DNA of 64,000 nt, from positions 120,004,957 to 120,068,956 of the forward strand of contig JBCNJP010000007.1 in NCBI GenBank assembly GCA_039602395.1, given 5' to 3'. Within the stretch, counting starts at the first letter, position 1, and every line of letters begins with the position of its first letter. Below, in pieces: positions 48,622 to 59,100 of the stretch. The translations under genes were made by a program, and so were the position numbers. Below the pieces are notes generated by a model that did no database searches, was not told where the DNA came from, and was given only the letters and a program-made list of their open reading frames with translations. The DNA comes from Deinandra increscens subsp. villosa (lineage: Eukaryota; Streptophyta; Magnoliopsida; Asterales; Asteraceae).

Positions 48622-48992
48622 CTAGATTTATTATACTCATTGCCACGTGTACACAAAACAATTATGCTGTTATAACGCAACGTAAATAAAATAGAAGTAC
48701 AAAAAGACCATGTAACGATGATAAAATTAGAAGTCAAACGCTTAAAGTGCGATCCTAGGACCTAAAAGATATATTACTCAAATATATTCATTAAACCATC
48801 AACTCATATGCTAAATGTGTATTTTGTTGTGTTTGATAAAAAACAAGAAAATGGGTCGCCATATGGCATCCATAGAACCAATGGGATACAATTACTATTT
48901 TTATTCCTTTGTTAATAGTATAATTTTTCGTTAATGTACCAATTGGTAATGCTTATTCTTTTTATTGCTTTCGTTAATAGTATACTTTTCTA
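48622..48992 (-). mobile_element. Possible Helitron remnant (minus strand)
   Basis: It shares with 12238-12420 an ACTAGATTT end and inner text such as AAAATTAGAAG.CAAA and GGACCTAAAAG. On the minus strand the end reads CTAG/T. The terminal hairpin seen at 12251 is mutated here. The other end may be TCTAGAAAAGTATAC at about 48992. Confidence 0.4.
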
Positions 48993-49720
48993 GAGAAATG
49001 TTCAAGTAAGAAAATTAGGATAAGAAGGTTAGGAAGCAATTTTAGCCGTTGATTATTAATCTAATTAAAAAGAAGAGGGGCAATTTAGTTTTTGGTCATC
49101 TTTGTTGACTTTTTATTAAGTTTCCCCCTATTTTTTTAAACCTTCATAACTTTTACATAGGATATTATTTAAAAAAAAAATTACACCATAAAAACGGATG
49201 ATCTAAACATTAAAAAAATGAAAATTAAAAATATTACTGTATATAAAATTTTTAAAAAGTGACTGTTTCGATTTGACACAATGATCTAAACATTTTTGAC
49301 ACAATATGACACAATGATCAAAACATTTTGGCACAATATGACATAATGATCTGAACATTTTGACACAATGATCTGAATATTTTGACACAATGACGAGTAT
49401 TTGACATAATCATCAGAACATTTTCACACAATATGAGACAACAATGATCTGAAATGTTCAGATCATTGTGTCAAATCGAAATAGTAACTTTTTTAATTTT
49501 ATATATAACAACACTGCACATGTTTTAAAGATTAAAAACATTCATTTTTATGGTGTTATTAATTTTTTTTAATAATTTAGTATGTAAAAGTTATGAAGGT
49601 TTAAAAAAATAGGGGGAACCTGATAAAATGTCAAAATAACTACATTAAAAAACTTTGGGCATAAATCTTTTATTTAATTAAAGATCTGATGATTGAGATA
49701 TATTAGCCTACTTTTTGGTT
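48993..49720. mobile_element. Foldback element with central tandem array, copy 2
   Basis: Arms (GTTGACTTTTTATTAAGTTTCC on the left; mirrored near 49620) and a central array at 49270-49465 of about eight units of ATGATCTGAACATTTTGACACA. Same family as 13076-13790, but the array is longer. Confidence 0.7.
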
Positions 49721-50477
49721 AGTAGTTTATTGTTTTTCAAATTTCCAAATTGTTATTGAGTCTTAAAATTGGTAATAGTGTAGTATACTTGTATCTGATT
49801 GTTTTATTTTAAATGGGTTCTATTGTGGATACCGGCATACCGCTCCATGACACCACCTAGACATGCATAAAAACCTCGTTAATTAAACCGGATTTGTTTT
49901 ATAACAGAAGTTGAATTGGTTTTTAACCGGTAAAGTAAAAACGGGTTACGAACTGGTAGAAATTATAGGTTCTCTTTTTTTTCAAACTTGTAAATTTAAT
50001 ATTATTGAATATTTATCGGCTCTTTAGTTTTTAGTTTATGTATTATTCAGTTTAATTTTTTGTTTCAATTTAGGTTCATCTTCTACTTTGTATAAATTTT
50101 TTATATCATAGTTTCGGATATTTATCTGGGTCACTGACTAGTAAATAAAGTATACCGTGGAAACTAAAAACATGATCTTATGGCTCTCGGGGCACACCAC
50201 CATTTTGATTTTGACTTTTGAGGTCAAAATAAATCCCATCTCCTACTATTCTAGCTCAGATTCAAAATTTAAAAATCAAATCAACCGCGAAATCGGAATG
50301 AGTACGAGAATTAAACGATCAATTATATAAATTATAAAGATCAAGAGTTTCATAGAAAAAATATTCTACATTAATGATGTAGTATTCGGTTGCCAAATTA
50401 ATCAATACATTAACGCTATATATACACACACACATCCATTTTCATAACCCAAACCCATTAAAAAATAAATCAAACAA
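49721..50477. other. Upstream region of defensin-like gene
   Basis: AT-rich, no gene. TATATATACAC at about 50417, 55-60 bp before the ATG, is the likely TATA box. Confidence 0.5.
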
Positions 50478-50786
50478 ATGAAGTTCTTCATCGTTTTTCT
50501 CATTCTTACCGCCTCATTTGCCTTAGCACCTAAAGGTATGTTTGATTATACATTTCAAAGTTAATTATTATTAGTTATTTACATACAAACTAATATCGAA
50601 TGTTTGTTTTTGACAGGTTTGGAGGCTAGTTGGGATGGGAGAAAATTTTGCACAAATATGGGATGCAAAACGAGCTTAGGAGACCAGTTTTGTATAGAGG
50701 ATTGCGTTCCTCGTGGCTGGACCCATGGTCAATGTGTGTCCATGGGCGTTGGTGATACGGGTTTATGTTGTTGTTGGACCCCGTAA
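50478..50786 (+). CDS. Small secreted cysteine-rich peptide (defensin-like)
   Basis: Two exons, 50478-50535 and 50617-50786, encode 75 residues. The intron of about 80 bp falls just after the signal peptide (MKFFIVFLILTASFALA), as is usual in plant defensin-like genes. The mature part has eight cysteines spaced C-4-C-8-C-3-C-9-C-10-CCC. The final CCC replaces the usual C-X-C, so it belongs to the broad DEFL/LCR group rather than classic defensins. Such peptides are secreted and act in defence or in pollen-pistil signalling; which applies here cannot be said. A TATA box lies about 55 bp upstream. Tandem duplications fill its 3' flank. Confidence 0.8.
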
Positions 50787-50829
50787 TATTTAGTTTATGT
50801 GATTGTGTTTTTAAAAATGTTTAGATAAG

Positions 50830-51725
50830 TTGGTTATATTTTAATCGTCTTTTAAATTTTTAATATATATTATTCGGTTTGTAAGTTGCAACCCTAATTT
50901 ATAAGATTCAAGGTGTGAAATCAATTGGCATAATTCGCCGTTCCAAAAAAAAAAAAAAAAAATTGGCATAATTCAAGTTCTTGGGAAATCATATAGCCAT
51001 GGTGTTAGAGAACCCCTTTAATTCGCATCGAAAATGGAGAATTTACAACATCTCTCTTTGAAAGTAGCAACGATTCTGAGAATTTGACATCTCTCTTTGA
51101 AAGTAGCAACGATTCTGAGAATTTACAATATATCACTAGAAAAAAAGTAAATATATTTTATGTTTATAATTATAATTATAATTTAAAAATAATTTAAAAA
51201 ATTAAAGACACAATTTCATTTCTTGCTAGTTGTTTTAAAAAAAAATGATTGTCCGTTCAAAAAAAATTATACCACTACAATACTAACATGTGGAAAATCA
51301 GTCACACATATTACCATCTTTCAACTATTTTAATCGTCTTTTTAATTTTTAATATATATTATTCGATTTGTAAGTTGCAACCCTAATTTATAAGATTCAA
51401 GGTGTTAAATCAATTGGCATAATTCAAGTTCTTCGGAAATCATATAGCCCTCTTTGAAACTGACAACGATTCTGAGAATTTGATATCAAATATAACAAGG
51501 GTGTGTTTTAGTTTTATGATTTTTGTTTTTATATACACAAATATCACTAGAAAAAAAGTAAATATATTTTATGTTTATAATTATAATTATAATTTAAAAA
51601 ATTAAAGATACAATTTCATTTCTTGCTAGTTGTTTTTAAAAAAAATGATTGTCCGTTCAAAAAAATTATACCACTACAATACAAACATGTGGAAAATCAG
51701 TCACACATATTACCATCTTTCAAGT
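50830..51725. repeat. Tandem duplication downstream of defensin-like gene
   Basis: Two copies (about 50835-51325 and 51326-51725), each starting near TTTTAATCGTCTTTT and ending at TTACCATCTTTCAA. Copy 1 holds an extra A-run and a nested direct duplication of TTGAAAGTAGCAACGATTCT. No coding capacity, so only the gene's 3' flank was amplified. Confidence 0.8.
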
Positions 51726-52316
51726 CTTTCGGAGAGAGAATCGGGAAAGAGTACATATGAGGTCAAATAGGAAGAAAAAAATTGTAAGAGGTAGCGATTA
51801 AATATCTGTTTTTATTTTGAAGGATAAAGAAAAAGAAAATGAACCCTTTTATTTATTAGCAGATCTTTCTTGACTTATTTGTACAATTGTACATTCCTTG
51901 TAATCTTGTATTGTGATTCTCTAATTTTACTTGGCGTTTAGTTTTTTGGGCTTAAAAATCTTAGAGGAATTTTTGAAATTGATTTATTTCACTGGTTCAT
52001 TAACGGTGTAAATATGTTGGAAATTGAGTATTTATAAATAACAAATGAAATTTTGTTATTTTAATATAGTTCTTTGATTTTGGTATGATGACCATGCACT
52101 TTTATTAGAGTAATAATTCGTAGACTTTTTGGAATAAATATACCACATCTGTATATTACAGAATTTAAACTCATATTAATTTTTGCTGATATAGAAAAAG
52201 ATAAATTAGGAAAACGATTAAATTATGGGAGAAAATATATAAGACTTGGTTTGATATGAATTAGATTAAGGATGCCATGAGTGAGTTTATAACAAAGGGA
52301 AAAATTTTATAAACTA
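51726..52316. other. AT-rich spacer
   Basis: Nothing recognised. Confidence 0.4.
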
Positions 52317-52392
52317 GGAAAATTGGAAATAAATAATCCCAAGTTTTAAGTATTGGCCAAGAATAATCCCACTTTTCAATATTGAAGATCAA
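52317..52392. mobile_element. Left end of a Mutator-type element split by the copia insertion
   Basis: GGAAAATTGGAAATAAATAATCCC-type terminus with the GGCCAAGAATAATCCCAC block, as in the 5382 family. It is cut off after 76 bp by the copia LTR; its other half should lie beyond the copia 3' LTR, outside the window. Confidence 0.6.
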
Positions 52393-52866
52393 TGTAGGGA
52401 GGAATTCATCTTTTGTTTAGTTTCATTGTAATAGTTTAGTTTATTGTAAATGTTAGATTTTGGTAGGCTAGCGAAACTGTAAGCTACCGAGCGAAACTGT
52501 AGTTTCGCTCGGTACCTAGATTAGACTGTCTCAGTGACAGTTTCGCTTGGCCAGCGAAACTGCCAGCGAAACTGTTCACTGGACAGTATATATGCGCAGC
52601 CATTGTGCAGCCATTTGTAACTTTCTCAAGGATATTGAACCCTAATACAAGAAATCTTCATTTGGTGAGTTTTGGTGACGGCTAGGAGCTTATTTCAGTA
52701 TATTGTAGCTTGTTTATCATCATTTATCAATCTATTGGTTCATATTGAGATTGTTCAAGGCTAGAAAACCATTTTAGTCATTGGAAATCCTATATTGTGT
52801 TGTTTATTTGGTTTTCTTCTCAAATACACCTTCATTTGCACTGATAAAGATCAGTGAGGACCAACA
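52393..52866 (+). mobile_element. 5' LTR of the copia element
   Basis: Starts TGTAGGGAGG and ends GACCAACA just before the primer site. 474 bp. It contains GCGAAACT cluster 1 (52469-52572), a TATA box TATATATG at 52587 and a strong donor-like GGTGAGT at 52664. The left boundary is inferred because the 3' LTR is not visible. Confidence 0.7.
52469..52572 (+). promoter_or_regulatory. GCGAAACT cluster 1 in U3 of the copia LTR
   Basis: Four exact octamers on plus and two on minus. It includes a perfect 30-nt palindrome (arms 52485-52498 and 52501-52514, 2-nt loop). It ends 15 bp before the TATA box and is homologous in order and spacing to 20173-20287 of the solo LTR. Confidence 0.65.
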
Positions 52867-52869
52867 ATA

Positions 52870-52882
52870 TGGTATCAGAGCC
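52870..52882 (+). other. Primer binding site (initiator tRNA-Met)
   Basis: TGGTATCAGAGCC, 3 bases after the LTR end; it is complementary to the 3' end of initiator methionine tRNA, the usual plant copia primer. Confidence 0.9.
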
Positions 52883-53549
52883 TCTGTGCTCTTGATTTTG
52901 GTGTTTTTGAGTGTTTTTGGGTAAAACTTTGAAAAATCTATTTGATTCTGAAATCAGCTTGTTTTGGACTGGAAATTGATTGAATATTGTGTGTTTTGAT
53001 GTCTTGAACACTAGGCAATCAACCGATCATTAACCCATAGTGATTTGGGTTGATTTCTGATCATTTCTTCTTCAAAAAGAGGGTTTTCTGTTCTGGGCGA
53101 AACTGCTGTTTATTCAGCGAAACTGTGCCTTCAAACAGCGAAACTATCAAGTCATTTGGCAGTTTCGCCGGATTATCACCGAGCGAAACTACCATCACCG
53201 AGCGAAACTATTCTTTCGCCGAAATTCGAGAAGCGAAACTATTGTCTTTTTCTTGAACGAAAGTTCAAACCAGTTTCCAGCGAAACTAGCTAGCGAAACT
53301 GTGTGTCATCGGGTATTTCCGAGCGAAAGTACTGCCCGTGCATACAGCGAAACTAGTTGGCGAAATTGCTGATCTGGTTCAGTATTGTCAAGCGAAATTG
53401 CTGGCGAAATTATAAAATCCAGCGAAATTGTTCACCTGTTCAGGATTTCCGAGCGAAATTGCTGGCGAAACTATATCTCCCAGCGAAACTAATCATTTTG
53501 TCTTGTTCTTGGTTTGTTCTTTGTCTTTCTTATTTCAGGCTGATTTAAG
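52883..53549 (+). promoter_or_regulatory. Copia leader with GCGAAACT cluster 2 and probable leader intron
   Basis: Cluster 2 (53095-53490) holds eleven exact octamers plus GCGAAATT and GCGAAAGT variants, and TGAACGAAAGTTCA at 53254-53267. A pyrimidine tract and TTTCAG (53533-53538) lie 11 bp before the gag ATG. With the donor at 52665 this defines a possible 874-nt intron that removes the primer site and the cluster. Confidence 0.5.
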
Positions 53550-55838
53550 ATGGCGTCAGGTACAAATGCTGGTGACACTGAGAGTATTGCTCCAAACAGA
53601 CCTCCAAGGCTGATCAATGGCGACAATTTTGAGGATTGGAAAAGATGTCTCAAATCGTTCTTCTTGTACACCGACTATAATCAGTGGTTGTCAATTGTCA
53701 ATGGACCTCACGTGCCTACAACTACAACTGGTGAAGTAACACAGATCAACAATACTCCGTCTTCATTCTCTGAGAAGGACTTGAAACTCATCGATCGTGA
53801 TCAAAAGGCTCTCGGTGCCCTTTCTCTATGCCTGTCACAAGAAATCTACAACCGTTTTGCTGAGCACACTGACGCAAAAAGTTTGTTTGACGCTCTCTGT
53901 GAGTTCTATGATGGCAATGAAGACCTGGTGAAGGACAAGGAAGCCCAAGCCACCAAAGAATTCAATTCATTCACAAGCATGAAGAACGAAAAGCTAGTGG
54001 ATTTGACCAATCGCTTCCTAACTGTATCAAGCAATCTGAAGAAATATGATACGCAACTCACAAACTCAGAACAAATCAAGAAGCTGCTGGATGCTCTTCC
54101 TCCCGAGTGGAGCATTCAGGTTCGCATGCTAAAGCAAGAAAGAAGTTTTCCCGACTACAAGCTCATGGATGTTATCAACAAGCTAAAATCCTTTGAGTTG
54201 GATGTGCAAAGGAGAGAATACAATCAAACCATGGGTCCAACCAAAGTTTACTCTCCAAATTCTGCTTTCATCTCAACCGTCACACCCAAAGGAGCTTTCT
54301 CACAACTTCAATCTGGGTCATCCTCAACTGCATCTGCTTCCGCCACTAATCAGCAAACATCCCAGATTTCACCTGAATACATGGGATTGTTCTCACTGTT
54401 TACTAACAGCTATCAAGCTTTCGCTGCTGGAGAACTTCAAGGTTCAACTCTGACTGCTGAGGACATGTACCAAGTTGATCCAGATGATCTAGAAGAAACT
54501 GACCTGAAATGGCAAATGGCCATGTTAACTGTTCGAGCTAGAAAATTCTTCGAACGCACTGGGAGAAACACCTTCAAGAATCAAAATGGAAGAGTCGGCT
54601 TCGACAAGGCTAAGCTCAGATGCTACAACTGTAAGCAACTCGGCCATTTCAAAAGGGAGTGCCCAAGTCCCATTGTCACTGAACCGACTTCTGAGCCAGC
54701 AACTCGTGCCATTCCTATCACTGACAAAGCAGAAGCCAAGCCAACCAAAGAAGTGGCTCTTCTGACTAACTTCGACTGGAGTTCGGAGGTCTCTGAAGCC
54801 GAGGAAGCCATCAATCAAGCTCTTGCAGCCCAAATTCAAGAACAAAGCAATGAGCACACAGTTAAGAGCTGTCAGAAGGAAGAAGCTGAGAAGAAGGTGA
54901 ATGAGAAAACTGCAAGCACACCAGCGTGCACATGTGAAAAGGCTCTGGCTGCCGAAAAGGTTATAATGGATCTCTCATATGAATCTGTTCAAGATATGTG
55001 CTCACATCCTTGTAGAATTCGTTTGTTCGGCATCTACAAGGCCAATCGATTGTTGATTGACACCAACAACGAATTAAAAACCATGAACACCCAATTAAAA
55101 GAAAATGAAGCAAAATATTTTGTGAAATTAAATGAAGCAATGCATGAAAATGAACATTTAAAACAAACTCTTCTTGCAAAAAATGTCGAAATAAACATGC
55201 TTTCTGAAAGAGTCACATTAGCCCAATTTGAAACCTCTCAACTTCAGACCAAGTTAGATAGATGGACCGTTTCACAAATGAAAGTTGAAGAGATGCTCGT
55301 TAAACAACGAGGAGCTAAAATAAAAACCGGAATAGGCATGGAGAACAATGGGAATGTGTTTCCTAAGGTTTATCCTCCTCCTAGCACGCATTGTTATTCA
55401 CCTACTCCGAAACCTCATCCCTTAAATGATTTAATTCCTAGTGATGCTAACAGTCTGCATGCAGGTCTAGAAGGAGTGAACCATAAGGAGATCAGGGAGG
55501 ATTATGATAATGGATACGGTAACACCAGTGGGCTTGGATGCGGTAGTTTAAATTCTAAGGAGTCTGTTTCAAGTAGTAGTTTTAATTCCAAGAAGTCTAG
55601 TTCAGACAGTAGCGTAGCTAGCAGTAGTTCTTCTTTAGATAGTAGTAGTGAAGAGTCCGTGTCTGTTAGTCAAGAAAGATTTGTTTCTAATGAAAATGTT
55701 CAATGTCACGCAAGTACATCTCAAAATCGATTCAACAAATTTCTTTCTAATCCAATTCCTTCTTTTACACCGATACGAATTTCAGAACCTACAGAAAAAC
55801 ATATTTCTCGAAAGAAGGAATCATTTTTGAAAAACTAA
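53550..55838 (+). CDS. gag: Gag of the copia element
   Basis: 762 codons from the ATG at 53550. N-terminal capsid-like UBN2/DUF4219 region (RLINGDNFEDWK, LFDALCEFYDG, LLDALPPEWS), the conserved block DLKWQMAMLTVRARKFFERT, then a CCHC zinc knuckle CYNCKQLGHFKREC at about residue 360. A helical, glutamate- and asparagine-rich region (about 480-590) and a serine-rich stretch follow. Gag packages the genomic RNA into particles. The frame ends at a TAA in TTGAAAAACTAA; the homologous continuation is open from 55831 in the next frame (+1). A one-base gain in the A-run is the simplest reading. Confidence 0.9.
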   Translation: MASGTNAGDTESIAPNRPPRLINGDNFEDWKRCLKSFFLYTDYNQWLSIVNGPHVPTTTTGEVTQINNTPSSFSEKDLKLIDRDQKALGALSLCLSQEIYNRFAEHTDAKSLFDALCEFYDGNEDLVKDKEAQATKEFNSFTSMKNEKLVDLTNRFLTVSSNLKKYDTQLTNSEQIKKLLDALPPEWSIQVRMLKQERSFPDYKLMDVINKLKSFELDVQRREYNQTMGPTKVYSPNSAFISTVTPKGAFSQLQSGSSSTASASATNQQTSQISPEYMGLFSLFTNSYQAFAAGELQGSTLTAEDMYQVDPDDLEETDLKWQMAMLTVRARKFFERTGRNTFKNQNGRVGFDKAKLRCYNCKQLGHFKRECPSPIVTEPTSEPATRAIPITDKAEAKPTKEVALLTNFDWSSEVSEAEEAINQALAAQIQEQSNEHTVKSCQKEEAEKKVNEKTASTPACTCEKALAAEKVIMDLSYESVQDMCSHPCRIRLFGIYKANRLLIDTNNELKTMNTQLKENEAKYFVKLNEAMHENEHLKQTLLAKNVEINMLSERVTLAQFETSQLQTKLDRWTVSQMKVEEMLVKQRGAKIKTGIGMENNGNVFPKVYPPPSTHCYSPTPKPHPLNDLIPSDANSLHAGLEGVNHKEIREDYDNGYGNTSGLGCGSLNSKESVSSSSFNSKKSSSDSSVASSSSSLDSSSEESVSVSQERFVSNENVQCHASTSQNRFNKFLSNPIPSFTPIRISEPTEKHISRKKESFLKN

Positions 55839-56148
55839 TAATCCAAGGATTTCAAAAGATAAAACAAAAGTGGATTTTGAAACCAACAGTGACTCTGATT
55901 ATAGAACATCAGATTCTGAGGAGGAAAGTACTTCAGAAACCTCCTCTTGCACAAGTCACAGGTCTCACTGTTTCAGATGTGGTAAGGATGATCATGTTGT
56001 TAAAAATTGTAAAGAAAAATTAAATCGAACAAATCATGATAGATCCTTTGGAAACAAGGTAACCAGCTTTGTAAAACAATTCTTTGGGGGAAAACAGAAA
56101 GTCACAAATCCCGGCAATGCAAAAGTCTGGGTACCTGTTATTAAGTAA
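55831..56148 (+). CDS. C-terminal Gag segment with second zinc knuckle, shifted frame
   Basis: Open frame of 105 codons in the pol frame, overlapping the Gag stop. Acidic and serine-rich, then a second CCHC knuckle CFRCGKDDHVVKNC, then VWVPVIK before TAA (56146-56148). Pol continues in this same frame directly after the stop. It is either the tail of Gag separated by a mutation, or reached by programmed +1 shifting; the first is simpler. Confidence 0.75.
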   Translation, partial: KTNNPRISKDKTKVDFETNSDSDYRTSDSEEESTSETSSCTSHRSHCFRCGKDDHVVKNCKEKLNRTNHDRSFGNKVTSFVKQFFGGKQKVTNPGNAKVWVPVIK

Positions 56149-59100
56149 TTTCTCTTTTTGTATTGCCAGGCACTCCCGAAGAACAGTTACTGGCATATTG
56201 ATTCGGGATGCTCTCGGCACATGACAGGGATGAAAGACCTGCTCACAAATTATAGAATTTTGGATGGTGGATTCGTGTCTTTTGCAGGAAATAAAAGGGG
56301 TGGTAAGATGGTTGGTCAAGGAGACGTGTCTGCTGGGTCTCTTACTCTGGAACACGTCAATCATGTACCCGAATTAAAGTTTAATCTTCTGAGCGTATCA
56401 CAAATCTGCGACAAGAATATTCCAGTATTGTTCAAAGCAAATGAATGCCTGTTCCTCAAGCCTGAATTTTCTGTGTCCGAAGAGATGGTGGCGATGCGTG
56501 CGCCTCGCATCAATGACACATACTTGCTGAATTTGACCTCAACTGCATCTCTCAATTCCTCCATGACTTGTTTACTTTCAAAGGCATCTGTTTCTGAGTG
56601 CTTCTTGTGGCATAGACGTCTAGGACACATAAATTTCAAAATTCTAAACAACCTTGTTAAAAACAATTTGGTCCGAGGTCTTCCATACAAAGATTTTTCT
56701 GTTGTTGAAAAATGTCTTTCATGTGCTAAAGGAAAACAACATAAGAAGCCACATAAGCCCAAATTGGAGAATTCTATTTCAAGTCCCTTAGAATTGCTCC
56801 ACACTGATTTATTTGGACCTATTAGTGTACCAAGTTTGGGAAAGAGAACTTACTGTCTTGTTGTGACTGATGATTATTCCAGGTACTCTTGGGTTAGATT
56901 CTTGAAGCACAAGAGTGAAACGACTGAAGCTCTACAAAATATCATTCTGTCCGTGGAAAGCTCAAGAAGCAAGAAAGTCAAGGCAATCAGAAGTGATAAC
57001 GGAACCGAATTTCGAAATCAGATCTTTGACTCATTCTGTGCAAACAAAGGTATTCTTCGGCAATACAGCGCAGCAAGAACTCCACAGCAGAATGGAGTTG
57101 CCGAAAGGAAGAATCGCACTCTGGTTGAAGCTGCTCGCACAATGCTGATTGAATCAAAGCTCCCGATCATTTTCTGGGCTGAAGCGGTAAATTGTGCGTC
57201 CTACATACTGAACCGTGTCCTGATCGTGAAAGACAAGATGAAGACATCATATGAACTGTATCATGGAAGGAAGCCACTGATCGACTTCTTTAGGCCATTT
57301 GGATGTTCGTGCACGTTGTTGAATACCGAAGCTCAAATTACAAAATTTGGAGCTGTCTCCGATGAATGTTTCTTCATGGGGTATTCTTCATCACAAAAAG
57401 CTTATCGAGTTTATAACAAACGTACTCGTATTGTGCAGGAATCCTACTATGTGGACTGGCAAGAATCGAACTCTCCAAACACCGGCACTGGACCCGAATG
57501 GTTTTATGATTCAGACACATTGTTCAAGTCATTCAATCTTCCTATCCTAGCTGATGCAGAAGATACTCCTCCTCTCGTAACTATCACCCCTCAACCTGAT
57601 ATTCCACAACCTATCCAATCCTCATCCCCACAACCCACTCAGCAACCCGATCTTCCATCTTCCTCTCATGAACTACCACAAACCACCGAACCCGCTCCCG
57701 CCCACCTTGACTCAAATTTCAAAACCCTAAAAGACCATCCGCATGACCTCGTCATTGGATCGATTACGGATGGAGTGAGGACTCGTCATCAGTCTGGTTT
57801 GATTAATGAATGTTTGTTTGCATGTTTTCTGTCTCAGATTGTTCCCAAGAATATAGATGAAGCCTTAGCTGATCCAAGTTGGGTAGATTCCATGCAGGCC
57901 GAGCTTCAACAATTCAGAAAGCTAAAGGTGTGGAAATTGGTGGATCTTCCAGAAAATAAAGTTCCTATTGGCACGAAGTGGGTTTTCCGGAACAAAATGG
58001 ATGATAGAGGTATTGTTATAAGAAACAAATCAAGACTGGTGGTTCAAGGTTTTTATCAGGAAGAAGGCATCGACTATACAGACGTGTTTGCACCGGTTGC
58101 ACGCATTGAGGCGATCCGAATTTTTCTAGCTCATGCTGCATACAAGGACTTCAAGGTGTTCCAAATGGACGTCAAGTGTGCATTCTTATACGGGGATATT
58201 GATGAAGATATTTATGTGCTTCAACCTCCTGGCTTCGAAGATCATGAATTTCCTGACAAAGTCTACAAGCTGGATAAATCTCTGTACGGTCTTCATCAGG
58301 CACCCAGAATATGGTATGAAACGTTGACTCAGTACCTATTGGGAAAAGGTTTTACTCGTGGGTCTATCGATATGACGCTGTTCAAGAAAGAGGTGAATGG
58401 AGAAATGCTGATGGTTCAAGTGTATGTGGACGATATCATCTTCGGCTCAACCAATGAGAAGATGTGTCGAGAATTTGAGGAATTGATGAAGGAGCATTTT
58501 GAAATGAGCATGATGGGGGAGATGAATTTCTTTCTAGGTTTGCAAGTGGAACAAAAGCCAGATGGTATCCTCATCCATCAAGAAAAATACATTCTGGAGA
58601 TTCTGAAGAAATTCAAAATGAACGACGCCTCAGCTGAGCTTACTCCCTTCACATCTCAGACATGTTTGACTCCCGACAGTGAAGGAAAACGGGTTGACCA
58701 GAAACTGTATCGATCAATGATTGGGTCCCTCATGTATCTCACAGCCAGTCGCCCAGATATCACCTTTGCTGTGTGCTACTGTGCTCGTTATCAAGCTGAT
58801 CCAAGGGAATCTCATGAAAAGGCGGTCAAACGTATCTTCCGTTATTTGAAAGGATCATCAAGATTGGGCTTATGGTATCCTAAGGGTGGAAGTTTTGAGC
58901 TTAATTCTTATTCAGACAGTGATCACGGAGGATGCAAACTTGATAGAAAGTCTGTTTCTGGGGGATGCCAGTTTTTGGGGGAATGCTTGGTTTCGTGGCA
59001 AAGCAAGAAGCAAACAACAGTCTCCTTATCTACAGGCGAAGCCGAATACATTGCTGCCTCTAGTTGCTGCTGCCAAGTGCTGTGGATTCAACATCAGATG

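Noticed and set aside
53906..54857. Minus-strand ORFs inside gag
   Set aside because: Mirror images of the gag frame with no features of their own.
56143..56170. A mini-intron from GTAATT to GCCAG that would remove the gag-pol stop
   Set aside because: About 28 nt is too short for plant splicing.
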